Below are positions 31,230-39,543 of a DNA stretch of 64,000 nt, in pieces; position 1 is the first letter of the stretch, and the number at the start of each line of letters is the position of its first letter. A program made the translations under genes and the position numbers. The notes beneath the pieces are model-generated. The model saw nothing but the letters and a program-made list of their open reading frames with translations, was not told the origin of the DNA and did no database searches. The DNA comes from CAWHMS01 sp963830495. GTDB lineage: Bacteria > Actinomycetota > Actinomycetes > Propionibacteriales > Nocardioidaceae. The stretch lies in assembly GCA_963830495.1 (NCBI GenBank), contig CAWHMS010000002.1, positions 620,001 to 684,000 of the forward strand, written 5' to 3'.

Positions 31230-32447
31230 GTGCCGGACGCGCGCGAAACCGCGCGCCTTGTCGAGGAGGCGCATCGTCGCCACTGGGCCACGGTCCTGGC
31301 TGCGACGGTGCGCCTCACGCGGGACATCGACCTCGCCGAGGACTGCACCCAGGACGCCTACGTGCAGGCGCTGCGCACGTGGCCCGACAACGTCCCGGAC
31401 AACCCACCCGGCTGGCTCACGACCGTCGCCCGACGGAAGGCGCTAGATCGGATGCGGCGCGACCAAACACTGCTGCGCAAACTGCCACTGCTGATCGTCG
31501 AGGACGGGCAGGGCGCGAGCGACGAGGCGCCAGCCGACCCGCTGCGGCTGACCTTCACCTGTTGCCACCCGGCGTTGAGTCGGGATGCCCAGCTGGCGCT
31601 GACGCTGCGACTGATGTGCGGCCTCACCACGGCCGAGATCGGTCACGTGCTGCTCACCAAGGAGAGCGCCATCGCAGCCCGCATCACCCGGGCGAAGCAC
31701 AAGATCGCACGGGCCGGCGTGCCCTTCCGGCTGCCGCGCGACGACGAGCTGCCGGCTCGCCTCGACACGGTGCTGACCGTCGTACACCTGGCCTACACCG
31801 CGGGCCACACGGCGGTGGGGTACGACCTGATCCGGCCGGACCTGACGCAGCGGTCGGTCGGCCTGGCGCGGATGCTCGTCAGGCTGCTGCCCGAAGCGCC
31901 CGAGCCACGCGGCCTGCTGGCGCTGCTGCTGTTCGCGGAGGCGCGAGGCGAGACAAGACTCGGACCGGCGGGTGACCTCGTGCTGCTCGCCGACCAGGAT
32001 CGGAGCCGCTGGGACCGCGCCCTCGTGCATGAGGGCCTTGCCCTCGCCACGCAGGCGCTGCGTGGGGGGCACGGTCGCTTCGCACTCCAAGCCGCCATCG
32101 CGGGTCTGCACATGAGCGCCCCGTCCTGGGACACCACCGACTGGCTCCAGGTCGTGCACATGTACGACGCCCTGCTCACCCGCTGGCCGAGCCCCGTCGT
32201 GGAGCTCAATCGGGTGGCAGCGGCCAGCCTCGTCCCGGATGCCGATCTGATCCAGGCGCTCGCCGATCTCGACAGGCTGGCCGACGAGCCGGCGCTGGCG
32301 CGCTACCCCTACCTGGCCGCCACCAGTGCCGACGTGCTCGCGCGGCTGGGCCGCTCCAGGGAGGCCCGATCGGCGTACGACGAGGCGATCACCCTCAGCG
32401 CCAACGAGACCGAACGGCGCTTCCTCATCGGCCGCCGGGACGGCTGA
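31230..32447 (+). CDS. ECF42-type RNA polymerase sigma factor with C-terminal helical extension
   Basis: 405 residues, more than twice a normal ECF sigma. Region 2 is near 12-80 (LTRDIDLAEDCTQDAYVQAL), region 4 near 105-165 (LMCGLTTAEIGHVLLTKESA). The C-terminal 230 residues form the conserved helical repeat extension (YTAGHTAVGYDLIRPDL; EAPEPRGLLALLLFAEAR; HEGLALATQALRGGHGRFAL) of the ECF42 group. These factors lack anti-sigma partners; the extension is needed for activity. It is cotranscribed with the DGPF gene from an ECF42-like promoter. Confidence 0.92.
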   Translation: MPDARETARLVEEAHRRHWATVLAATVRLTRDIDLAEDCTQDAYVQALRTWPDNVPDNPPGWLTTVARRKALDRMRRDQTLLRKLPLLIVEDGQGASDEAPADPLRLTFTCCHPALSRDAQLALTLRLMCGLTTAEIGHVLLTKESAIAARITRAKHKIARAGVPFRLPRDDELPARLDTVLTVVHLAYTAGHTAVGYDLIRPDLTQRSVGLARMLVRLLPEAPEPRGLLALLLFAEARGETRLGPAGDLVLLADQDRSRWDRALVHEGLALATQALRGGHGRFALQAAIAGLHMSAPSWDTTDWLQVVHMYDALLTRWPSPVVELNRVAAASLVPDADLIQALADLDRLADEPALARYPYLAATSADVLARLGRSREARSAYDEAITLSANETERRFLIGRRDG

Positions 32448-32465
32448 CCAAGCCCGTGCACGCGG

Positions 32466-32512
32466 AAGGATCCGGCTCTCAGCCAGCCCGGGCCGGCTAG
32501 GAGTCGGATCCT
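32466..32512. repeat. 47-nt GGATCC palindrome, family 2 copy B
   Basis: AAGGATCCGGCTCTCAGCC and GGCTAGGAGTCGGATCCT pair with small interruptions around a GC loop. It separates the ECF42 gene (+) from the SDR gene (-), so it could terminate both. Confidence 0.85.
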
Positions 32513-32521
32513 GGCAAGGAG

Positions 32522-33277
32522 TCAGGTGACGCGGTGCACCTTGTGCTGGGCCGCCTGGGCACGCGGCCGGATCACGAGCTGGTCGACGTTGACGTGCGAG
32601 GGGCGGGTCGCCACCCACGCCACCGCGTCGGCGATGTCTTCGGCGGTGAGCGGGTCGGGCACTCCGGCGTACACCGCGTCCCGCTTGGCCTGGTCGCCGC
32701 CGAAGCGCACCAGCCCGAACTCCTCGGTCTGCACCATCCCGGGCGCGATCTCCGTGACGCGGATCGGCTGGCCGAGGAGCTCGAGCCGGAGGGTCTCGGT
32801 CATCACCGCCACGCCATGCTTGGCCGCGGTGTACCCGCCGCCGCCTTCGTAGGCGACGTGCCCCGCCGTCGAGCCCATGTTGATCACCACACCGTCGCCG
32901 CCGGCGATCAGGGCCGGCAGCAGCGCCTGGGTCACCCGCAGCGTGCCGAGCACGTTGACCTCGTACATCGCCCGCCAGTCGTCCGGGTCGGCGTCGGCCA
33001 CCTCCGCGGCCCCGAACGCTCCGCCGGCATTGTTGACCAGGACGTGGCAGCTGTCGCCGACGCTCTTGGCCAGCCGGCGTATATCGTCTGGGCTCGTCAC
33101 GTCGCAGCCCACCGCGTTGCCGCCGATCTCGGCAGCAAGCGCCTCGACTCGGTCGACGCGGCGCGCTGCACACCAGACCCGGAGGCCTGACCCCGCCAGA
33201 GCCCGGGCGGTCGCCGCTCCGATGCCGCTGCTGGCTCCTGTCACGACCGCCACCCGTTCATTCGTCACGACCGTCAT
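32522..33277 (-). CDS. Short-chain dehydrogenase/reductase
   Basis: 251 residues, classical SDR. NAD(P)-binding TGASSGIGAATARAL, LVNNAGGAF, catalytic Ser in NMGSTAGHVAYE and the YTAAK Tyr-Lys pair are all present, with APGMVQTEEF after. CAARR after the second strand favours NADP. It resembles YdfG/serine-3-dehydrogenase-type proteins; the substrate is unknown. The open frame continues upstream antisense to mshA, but ATG 33277 matches the family start. Confidence 0.9.
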   Translation of the reverse strand: MTVVTNERVAVVTGASSGIGAATARALAGSGLRVWCAARRVDRVEALAAEIGGNAVGCDVTSPDDIRRLAKSVGDSCHVLVNNAGGAFGAAEVADADPDDWRAMYEVNVLGTLRVTQALLPALIAGGDGVVINMGSTAGHVAYEGGGGYTAAKHGVAVMTETLRLELLGQPIRVTEIAPGMVQTEEFGLVRFGGDQAKRDAVYAGVPDPLTAEDIADAVAWVATRPSHVNVDQLVIRPRAQAAQHKVHRVT

Positions 33278-33376
33278 CCTTTCATCCGGGCAGCAACTCG
33301 CCCGCGGGTGGCGGAATGCGGGAGACTCTGAGGTCGTTGCCATCGGGTGACGGCGACCGCTTCGAGAGGTGGAGGC

Positions 33377-34705
33377 GTGATCAGACCCATCCTGGCGGAG
33401 TCGCCCGCAGACGTGGGTACGCCGCCTGCCGCCCCGCGGGTCACCAGGGTCGCCATGCTCAGCGTCCACACGTCGCCCCTCGACCAGCCGGGCACCGGAG
33501 ACGCGGGTGGCATGAACGTCTACGTCGTCGAGCTGTCCCGACGGCTCGCAGCCGCCGGGGTGGAGGTCGACATCTTCACTCGCGCCACGTCCGGGCGGCT
33601 GCCTCCCGTGGTGGAGCTCGAGCCGGGCGTGCTCGTGCGACACGTGGTCGCCGGCCCGTTCGAAGGTCTGGACAAGGAGGAGCTGCCCGCCCAGTTGTGC
33701 ACCTTCGCCCGCGACGTGCTGCGCACTGGGGCGGCCCACAGGCCCGGCCACTACGACGTGGTGCACTCCCACTACTGGCTGTCGGGCCAGGTGGGCGCCC
33801 TGGCCCGGGACCGCTGGGCGGTGCCGCTCGTGCACTCGATGCACACGATGGCGCGGGTCAAGAACCGGCGGCTCGCCGAGGGCGACGCCGCTGAGCCTGC
33901 GGCTCGCCTCATCGGCGAGCAGCAGGTCGTGGAGGCCGCCGACCTGCTCATCGCCAACACAGCCGACGAGGCCGCTCAGCTGACCGCGCTGTACGGCGCC
34001 GACCCAGAGCGTGTCGAGGTGGTGCACCCCGGTGTCGACCTCGCCATGTTCCGACCTGGTGACACCGCCATCGCCCGCGAGCGGATCGGGTTGCCGGCGG
34101 ACGCGCTCGTGGTGTCGTACATCGGTCGGATCCAGCCTCTCAAGGCGCCGGATGTCGTCGTGCGCGCCGTCGCGGAGCTGCTCACCCGGCGGCCGGACCT
34201 GCGCGGTCGGCTCGTCGCGCCGATCGTCGGCGGCCCCTCCGGCTCCGGCCCTGGTGCGTCGTACGCGCTGGCCGACCTGGTGACCCGGCTCGGTCTCGAC
34301 GACGTCGTACGGTTCGTCGACCCGGTGGACCAGCAGGTGCTGGCCGATCACTATCGCGCCGCCTCGGTGGTATGCGTGCCGTCGTACAACGAGTCCTTCG
34401 GACTGGTGGCCCTCGAGGCGCAGGCGTGCGGCACCCCGGTGGTCGCCGCTTCCGTGGGTGGGCTCACCACCGCGGTGCGCGACGGCGAGACCGGCGTGCT
34501 GGTCGACGGGCACCAGCCGGAGGACTACGCCCGGGTCTTCGAGCGGCTGTTGACCGCCCCCGGCGAGCTGGCCCGCCTGGGCACTTCAGGCGCCGCGCAT
34601 GCGCAAGAGTTCGGGTGGGACAAGACGACCGCGCTGACCCGCGCCGCCTACGAGCGCGCCGCGCGACTCCGCCACGACGAGTCGCTGGCGGCGGTGCCGT
34701 CGTGA
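33377..34705 (+). CDS. mshA: D-inositol-3-phosphate glycosyltransferase MshA
   Basis: 442 residues, GT4 family. It makes GlcNAc-Ins-P from UDP-GlcNAc and inositol-3-phosphate, the first step of mycothiol synthesis. MLSVHTSPLDQPGTGDAGGM is the acceptor loop, HSHYWLSGQVG and HSMHTMARVKN follow, and ESFGLVALE is the catalytic E-x7-E. I start at GTG 33377, with GAGGTGGAGGC upstream; GTG 33347 is a less likely alternative. The next gene overlaps by four bases. mshD is at the other end of the window. Confidence 0.95.
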   Translation: MIRPILAESPADVGTPPAAPRVTRVAMLSVHTSPLDQPGTGDAGGMNVYVVELSRRLAAAGVEVDIFTRATSGRLPPVVELEPGVLVRHVVAGPFEGLDKEELPAQLCTFARDVLRTGAAHRPGHYDVVHSHYWLSGQVGALARDRWAVPLVHSMHTMARVKNRRLAEGDAAEPAARLIGEQQVVEAADLLIANTADEAAQLTALYGADPERVEVVHPGVDLAMFRPGDTAIARERIGLPADALVVSYIGRIQPLKAPDVVVRAVAELLTRRPDLRGRLVAPIVGGPSGSGPGASYALADLVTRLGLDDVVRFVDPVDQQVLADHYRAASVVCVPSYNESFGLVALEAQACGTPVVAASVGGLTTAVRDGETGVLVDGHQPEDYARVFERLLTAPGELARLGTSGAAHAQEFGWDKTTALTRAAYERAARLRHDESLAAVPS

Positions 34706-35202
34706 CCAGGGAGGGGACGCGAGAGGACGTCGCCGCGGTCGTCCGGGAGGCGCTCGACGCCGCGGCCGTGCAGGCCACGGAGCCGCGTCCGGGCGAGTTC
34801 TTGTTCGACCTCCCCGGCGAGCGCAAGCTCTCCACACCCTGCCGGCTGGTCGTGGGCGAGCATGCCCTGTCGATCCATGCCTTCGTGTGCCGTGACCCGG
34901 ACGAGAACCACGAGGCCGTGTACCGGTGGTTGCTGAATCGCAACATGAGGCTCTACGCCGTCGCCTTCGGCATCGACCACAACGGTGACATCTATCTCGA
35001 CGGGCGGCTGTCACTGGAGGCGGTGACCGGACCGGAGCTCGACCGCATGCTGGGTGCGGTGCTGGCCTACGCCGACGAGTCCTTCAACACCATCCTCGAG
35101 CTCGGCTTCGCGTCGTCGATCCGCAAGGAGTGGGAGTGGCGGATCAGCCGGGGCGAGTCGACCCGAAACCTCGAGGCATTCCGCGGCTGGCTCGAGTCCT
35201 GA
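34702..35202 (+). CDS. YbjN domain protein
   Basis: 166 residues with the YbjN/type III chaperone-like fold: STPCRLVVGEHALSIHAFVC and HEAVYRWLLNRNMRLYAVAF are typical. It starts GTG inside the mshA stop (GTGA), so it is translationally coupled to mshA, as in mycobacteria (Rv0486-Rv0487). The function is unknown; a chaperone-like or tolerance role is suggested for distant relatives. A palindromic repeat starts two bases after its stop. Confidence 0.88.
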   Translation: MTREGTREDVAAVVREALDAAAVQATEPRPGEFLFDLPGERKLSTPCRLVVGEHALSIHAFVCRDPDENHEAVYRWLLNRNMRLYAVAFGIDHNGDIYLDGRLSLEAVTGPELDRMLGAVLAYADESFNTILELGFASSIRKEWEWRISRGESTRNLEAFRGWLES

Positions 35203-35203
35203 G

Positions 35204-35251
35204 ACTTGTCAGAACCTCAGCGGGCTATGGCGTGTTGAGGTTCTGACAAGT
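35204..35251. repeat. 48-nt palindromic intergenic repeat, family 1 copy 2
   Basis: ACTTGTCAGAACCTCA and TGAGGTTCTGACAAGT pair over 15-16 bp around a loop with GGGCTATGGC. It has the same length and arms as the copy at 6897-6944 and again lies between convergent genes. Confidence 0.87.
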
Positions 35252-35256
35252 CGTGG

Positions 35257-36786
35257 TCAGGAGACGGTGACCGAGATCGTGTGCCACCCGGAGGCGCCGT
35301 CGGGCACCGGGTCGGCCTCGTCGCCGGTCTGCGGCTCGCCCGTCCGGTCGGTCGCCCGCACCTGCAGCTCGTGCTCTCCCGGCTCCGCGTCCCATCGGAA
35401 GAGCCACTGGCGCCAGCTGTCAATGGTCGGGTCGCTGCCCAGCTCGGCCGACTCCCACGACCCGCCATCCACGCTCACCTCGACGGCAGTGACGCCTCGG
35501 TGCTGGGCCCAGGCCACTCCCCCCACGGCCACCTCGCCCGGGTCCAGCGTGCTGCCGTTGCTCGGTACGTCGATCCGCGACTGCGTCTTGATCTCGGCCT
35601 GCTCGGCCCAGCCGTTCTGGGTCCAGAACGCCTCGAAGTCGTCGAACCGAGTCACCTCGAGGTCCACCAGCCACTTGGTGGCCGACACGAAGCCGTAGAG
35701 GCCGGGCACGATCATCCGCACCGGGAAGCCGTGCTCGATGCTCAGCGGTTCGCCGTTCATGGCCACGGCGAAGAGCGCGTTGCGGTCGTCGGTCAGGGTG
35801 GCGAGCGGCGTACCACATGTCCATCCGTCCTCGGACGTGGTCTTCACCGCATCGGCGCCCTCCTGGACACCTGCCTCGGCCAGGACGTCGGCCACCCGTA
35901 CGCCGGCCCAGCGGGCATTGCCGATGAGGTCGCCACCGACCTCGTTCGAGACGCAGCACAGGGTGACCCACGCCTGCACGAGTCCCCGGTCGAGGAGATC
36001 CTGGTAGGTCAGCGTCAGCTCGCGGTCGACCATCCCATGGATCCGCAGGCTCCAGTCCTTCGGCAGGATCTGCGGCAACGAGATGGCCGTATGGATGAGA
36101 TAGAAGTCGTCCTGGTCGGTGATCCACGGGGCTATCCCACTGACCCCGAGCTCCGCGCCCTCGGGCGTGCGCGGCGACGGCAGCATCAGCCGGAGGTTGC
36201 GACGAGCCGCCTCCAGCGCCGCCCGGCCCTGGTGCAGCGCACGCCCCCACACGCCGACGGCCAGCGCCACCACGGTCACCCCGCCGGCCAGGGTGAGGAA
36301 CTCGCGTCGGCTGCTGGCCGCCGTCGTCGCGGTCGCTGTCGCAGTCGCAGGCCCCTCCCGGGGGGCCCGAGCCACCAGGACGGCGAGCAGCACCATCGTC
36401 ACGCCAGCCGACACCAGCACCGGGAGGTAGTCGTAGGGCGTCGTGATCAGCCGATCGTTGACCGCCATCCCCGCGACGACGCCGAGCGCGACCACTGCCG
36501 CATGCGCCGCCAGCACCGACCGAGTGGCGAGGACGCCGATGCCCATGGCGCACAGCAGCAGACCGATCAGGGTTCCGGCCACGAGCAGCGGCTTGTCAGC
36601 GGTGCCGAAGGTGGCGATCGCCCGCTCGACCACCGGACCCGGGGTCAGGTCGATGATCACCTCGGCCACCGCCACCAGGGGCGAGACGCGCTGGTGCAGC
36701 AGTCCGCTGACCAGCTCGGACACCGCAAGCCCGGCCGCGACTGCGACGACGCCGAGCAGCGCGCCCCAACGGCGCTTGGTGTGCAT
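35257..36786 (-). CDS. Membrane-anchored molybdopterin-dependent oxidoreductase (YedY/sulfite-oxidase fold)
   Basis: 509 residues. About four or five membrane segments fill residues 10-190, ending with a RREFLTLAGG pattern. A sulfite-oxidase-type catalytic domain follows. LCCVSNEVGGDLIGNARWAG holds the likely Mo-ligand Cys; HGFPVRMIVPGLYG and TKWLVDLEV are further signatures; a Mo-co dimerisation domain ends the protein. It probably reduces or oxidises small sulfur/oxygen compounds or protein methionine sulfoxide at the outer face. ATG 36786 has CACCAT six bases upstream; the longer open frame runs into a palindrome. Confidence 0.88.
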   Translation of the reverse strand: MHTKRRWGALLGVVAVAAGLAVSELVSGLLHQRVSPLVAVAEVIIDLTPGPVVERAIATFGTADKPLLVAGTLIGLLLCAMGIGVLATRSVLAAHAAVVALGVVAGMAVNDRLITTPYDYLPVLVSAGVTMVLLAVLVARAPREGPATATATATTAASSRREFLTLAGGVTVVALAVGVWGRALHQGRAALEAARRNLRLMLPSPRTPEGAELGVSGIAPWITDQDDFYLIHTAISLPQILPKDWSLRIHGMVDRELTLTYQDLLDRGLVQAWVTLCCVSNEVGGDLIGNARWAGVRVADVLAEAGVQEGADAVKTTSEDGWTCGTPLATLTDDRNALFAVAMNGEPLSIEHGFPVRMIVPGLYGFVSATKWLVDLEVTRFDDFEAFWTQNGWAEQAEIKTQSRIDVPSNGSTLDPGEVAVGGVAWAQHRGVTAVEVSVDGGSWESAELGSDPTIDSWRQWLFRWDAEPGEHELQVRATDRTGEPQTGDEADPVPDGASGWHTISVTVS

Positions 36787-36830
36787 GTCTCGATGGTGCC
36801 GCAACCGGTGAAATGTCGAGGCGTCTTCGC

Positions 36831-36887
36831 GATCTCGCGTGGTGCGCCGCTCCCGGGACCGGCAGAACCTGCGTGGCACGCGAGATC
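36831..36887. repeat. 57-nt palindromic repeat, family 3 copy 1
   Basis: GATCTCGCGTG and CACGCGAGATC are the outer arms, with CCGGGACCGGCAG in the loop. It has the same length and arms as 50262-50318. Here it lies between divergent genes (oxidoreductase and ispF), so a terminator role is unlikely. Confidence 0.8.
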
Positions 36888-36924
36888 ACCGCGCGAAGGA
36901 AGCCGCGCCTGGAATCATCGGGGT

Positions 36925-37413
36925 ATGGCGCCCATCAGCTCACCGAACGCGCGAGTCGGGATCGCCGTCGACGTGCACCCCCTCGTGCCCGGACGACCGC
37001 TGTGGGTGGCCGGTCTGTCCTGGCCCGAGTCGCCGTTCGGTCTGGCCGGGCACTCCGACGGTGATGTGGTGGCCCACGCGGCCTGCGACGCGTTGCTCTC
37101 CGCGGCCGGGCTCGGTGACCTCGGCAGCCAGTTCGGTACGTCGGCTCCGGAGTGGGCGGACGCCAGTGGTGTCTCGCTGCTCGGCGAGACGGCTGCGCGG
37201 CTGGCAGCTGCGGGCGTGCAGATCGGCAACGTCGCCGTGCAGCTGGTCGGCGAGCTGCCGCGGCTGGCTCCCCGTCGCGCGGAGGCCGAGCAGGTGCTCA
37301 CCGCCGCAGCGGGGGCGAGCGTGACCGTCTCGGCGACGACCACCGACGGGCTCGGGCTCACCGGTCGCGGCGAGGGCTTGGCGGCCCTCGCGACGGCACT
37401 GGTCTGGGTCTGA
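36925..37413 (+). CDS. ispF: 2-C-methyl-D-erythritol 2,4-cyclodiphosphate synthase
   Basis: 162 residues, normal IspF length. GIAVDVHPL holds the metal Asp/His, GHSDGDVVAHAACDALL the second metal region, and TTTDGLGLTGRGEGLAA the C-terminal substrate motif. Enzyme of the MEP isoprenoid pathway. In mycobacteria ispD and ispF are adjacent on one strand; here they converge with seven bases between their stops, so an inversion has split the operon. AATCAT lies six bases before the ATG. Confidence 0.94.
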   Translation: MAPISSPNARVGIAVDVHPLVPGRPLWVAGLSWPESPFGLAGHSDGDVVAHAACDALLSAAGLGDLGSQFGTSAPEWADASGVSLLGETAARLAAAGVQIGNVAVQLVGELPRLAPRRAEAEQVLTAAAGASVTVSATTTDGLGLTGRGEGLAALATALVWV

Positions 37414-37420
37414 CTCGAGC

Positions 37421-38098
37421 TCAGCGCGCCAGCGCCTCGGCCAACTGCAGGTCGACCGCAGTGGTGATCTTGAAGCCCAGCGGATCGCCGTCGACCAAGA
37501 CCACCCGGTGCCCGAGCCGCTCGACGAGGGTCGCGTCGTCGGTGGCATCTCCCGCCTGCGCCCGGGCGTGGGCGTCGACCAGCGCTTGCCGCACGAACCC
37601 CTGGGGCGTCTGGACGGCGCGCACGGTCGCTCGGTCCAGCGGCCCGCTGCCGGTGTCGTGCACGATCCGGAGGGTGTCAGCCACGGGCAGGACCGGTACG
37701 ACGGCCACCGCCCCGCCGGTCAGTGCTTCGAGCACCCGGTCGACCACCGCAGCAGGCACCAAAGGGCGGGCGGCGTCATGCACCAGGACGTGGTCTATGT
37801 CAGAGGTGACGAGGCGCAGGGCGCGGTGCACCGACTGCTGACGCGTGCTCCCGCCGTGCACCGTCTCGACCCGGCACGGCAGGTCCGACAGCTCGCGCCG
37901 TACGTCGTCTGACCGACCCGTCGGGGTGGCCACCACGAGGAGGTCGACCGAGGGCGCCAGCACCTCAGCCGAGCGCCGCAGCAGACTTCGTCCGGCCAGC
38001 AGCCGGACCGCCTTGGGGTAGGTCGGCGTCGACCCGGTGCCGGCCAGTCGGGTCCCCAGTCCGGCGGCAGGGATGATCGCAGCGCGCGCAGCAGTCAC
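37421..38098 (-). CDS. ispD: 2-C-methyl-D-erythritol 4-phosphate cytidylyltransferase
   Basis: 225 residues. The nucleotide loop is AAIIPAAGLGTRLAGTG with PKAVRLLAG; VLVHDAARPLV and VQTPQGFVRQALVDA are further signatures, and TDDATLVERLGHRVVLVDGD ends the family core. It makes CDP-methylerythritol in the MEP pathway. It lies 135 bases downstream of carD on the same strand, with a terminator between, so the genes are not a tight operon. GTG start. Confidence 0.94.
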   Translation of the reverse strand: MTAARAAIIPAAGLGTRLAGTGSTPTYPKAVRLLAGRSLLRRSAEVLAPSVDLLVVATPTGRSDDVRRELSDLPCRVETVHGGSTRQQSVHRALRLVTSDIDHVLVHDAARPLVPAAVVDRVLEALTGGAVAVVPVLPVADTLRIVHDTGSGPLDRATVRAVQTPQGFVRQALVDAHARAQAGDATDDATLVERLGHRVVLVDGDPLGFKITTAVDLQLAEALAR

Positions 38099-38148
38099 CC
38101 GGACACCCTGTCACCGGTCGGACCACTCAGCACGGCCGAGGCCGTCAT

Positions 38149-38177
38149 GGCAGTGCCTGACACGGCAGTGCCTGACA
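38149..38177 (+). repeat. Short direct repeat in the carD-ispD gap
   Basis: GGCAGTGCCTGACA occurs twice, starting at 38149 and 38164. The pair lies just downstream of the carD terminator and upstream of ispD, possibly in the ispD promoter region. Confidence 0.6.
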
Positions 38178-38199
38178 AAGAACAGCGCAGCAGAGAAAA

Positions 38200-38229
38200 G
38201 TGAAGACCCCGCCGGAGCGGGGCCTTCAC
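38200..38229 (-). terminator. Rho-independent terminator of carD
   Basis: On the minus strand GTGAAGGCCCCG and CGGGGTCTTCAC form a 12-bp stem with one G-U pair and a six-base loop, followed by CTTTTCTC. It starts five bases after the carD stop. Confidence 0.87.
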
Positions 38230-38233
38230 GGTG

Positions 38234-38719
38234 TCAGGAGGCGAGCACCTCATCGAGGATGGTCTCTGCCTTGTCCTCGTTGGTGTGCTCTGCCAGGGCA
38301 AGCTCGGACACGAGGATCTGCCGGGCCTTGGCCAGCATCCGCTTCTCACCGGCGGACAGGCCACGCTCACGCTCGCGACGCCACAGGTCGCGCACCACTT
38401 CGGCGACCTTCATTACGTCGCCGGAGTGCAGTTTCTCCAGGTTGGCCTTGTACCGACGCGACCAGTTGGTCGGCTCCTCGGTGTGCTCGGCACGAAGCAC
38501 GTCGAAGACCCGCTCCAGTCCGGCCTGGTCGACGACGTCACGAACACCGACGAGGTCGAGGTTGCAGGCAGGGACCCGGACGACGAGGTCGCTCTGAGCC
38601 ACGATGCGGAGGACGAGGTAGAGCTTGTCCTCTCCTTTGATGGTGCGGGTCTCAATATTTTCGATGACGGCGGCCCCGTGATTCGGGTATACCACCGTTT
38701 CGCCGACCGTAAAAGTCAT
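38234..38719 (-). CDS. carD: CarD family transcriptional regulator
   Basis: 161 residues. The RNAP-interacting domain opens FTVGETVVYPNHGAAVIENI; the C-terminal helical DNA-binding domain contains NWSRRYKANLEKLHSGD and RERGLSAGEKRMLAKARQIL. CarD stabilises the RNA polymerase open complex at rRNA and many other promoters and is essential in mycobacteria. It is followed by a strong terminator and faces the LpqE-like lipoprotein gene, as in M. tuberculosis. Confidence 0.96.
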   Translation of the reverse strand: MTFTVGETVVYPNHGAAVIENIETRTIKGEDKLYLVLRIVAQSDLVVRVPACNLDLVGVRDVVDQAGLERVFDVLRAEHTEEPTNWSRRYKANLEKLHSGDVMKVAEVVRDLWRRERERGLSAGEKRMLAKARQILVSELALAEHTNEDKAETILDEVLAS

Positions 38720-38928
38720 GTGTCAGCTACCCCTTTCCAGAAGTCCATGATAGCACGGCGGAGGCCCTGCCGGGACCGCGTTTGCCCAGGTCAGGGGGCA
38801 GATTCAGGTCTTGACAAATGGTCGTTCTCGTGCCTGCCGGCGGCTGCTACCCGGTCCGCGCGATGCCTCGCTAGGCTGTTCGTGCCGACCGTGCGCGCGG
38901 TCGTGAGCATCGAGGAGGACGCGTCATC

Positions 38929-39525
38929 GTGCGAGCCCGCAGTTCGGCCGTCGGCACCACCTCGTCCCGGTCGCGCCGCGCCACCGCCGCGGCCCTGATC
39001 GTGATCGGCGCGCCCGCGCTTGTCGGCTGCGGCGCCGGCTTCGACGCCCAGACCAACCAGGTGTACCAACCGGCGGCGGGCATCAACGACCGCTCCGGCG
39101 ACGTCTACGTGCTCAACGCATTGGTGGTGACGGACGGGTCCGGCTACGGCACGGTGTCGGCGTCGCTGGTCAACAAGGCCGCCGAGGACGACGCGCTGGT
39201 CGAGGTGCAGGCAAGCCTGACCGACGGTACGGAGCTGGAGACCAACGATCTCGGTGCCGGGATCGAGCTCTTCCCCCAGGAGCTGGTGCGGCTCGCCGAC
39301 GAGGGCGCGGTGCGGATCAGCAGCTCGGAGACGGCGCTCGAGCCCGACACCCAGGAGGAGGCCGGCGGCATCACGCCCGGGTCCTTCGTCAGCATCGTCT
39401 TCCTCTTCGAGCGGGGCGACACCGTCGAGCTCAACCTGCCGGTCGTCAACAGCACGCTCGAGGGCAACGAGTACTACGACGACATCCCGATCGGCCCACC
39501 AGCGGAGGAGCAGGCGGCCGGCTAG
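38929..39525 (+). CDS. LpqE-like lipoprotein
   Basis: 198 residues. A signal peptide with lipobox (PALVGCG, Cys 34) precedes an extracytoplasmic beta-rich domain (YVLNALVVTDGSGYGTVSAS then LVNKAAEDDALVEVQAS), resembling a copper-chaperone PCu(A)C-like fold, though no metal motif is evident. Its place divergent to carD matches lpqE in mycobacteria. A TAGGCT box at 38871 and GAGGAGGA before the GTG suggest an ordinary led transcript. Confidence 0.8.
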   Translation: MRARSSAVGTTSSRSRRATAAALIVIGAPALVGCGAGFDAQTNQVYQPAAGINDRSGDVYVLNALVVTDGSGYGTVSASLVNKAAEDDALVEVQASLTDGTELETNDLGAGIELFPQELVRLADEGAVRISSSETALEPDTQEEAGGITPGSFVSIVFLFERGDTVELNLPVVNSTLEGNEYYDDIPIGPPAEEQAAG

Positions 39526-39543
39526 GCACGCGGTGGCTGCGCC

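Noticed and set aside
31443..33173. 576-codon minus-strand frame
   Set aside because: It covers the ECF42 gene antisense and the SDR gene out of frame, with no domain of its own.
33278..34513. N-terminal extension of the SDR frame (663 codons in total)
   Set aside because: This part is antisense to mshA; the SDR fold begins at 33277.
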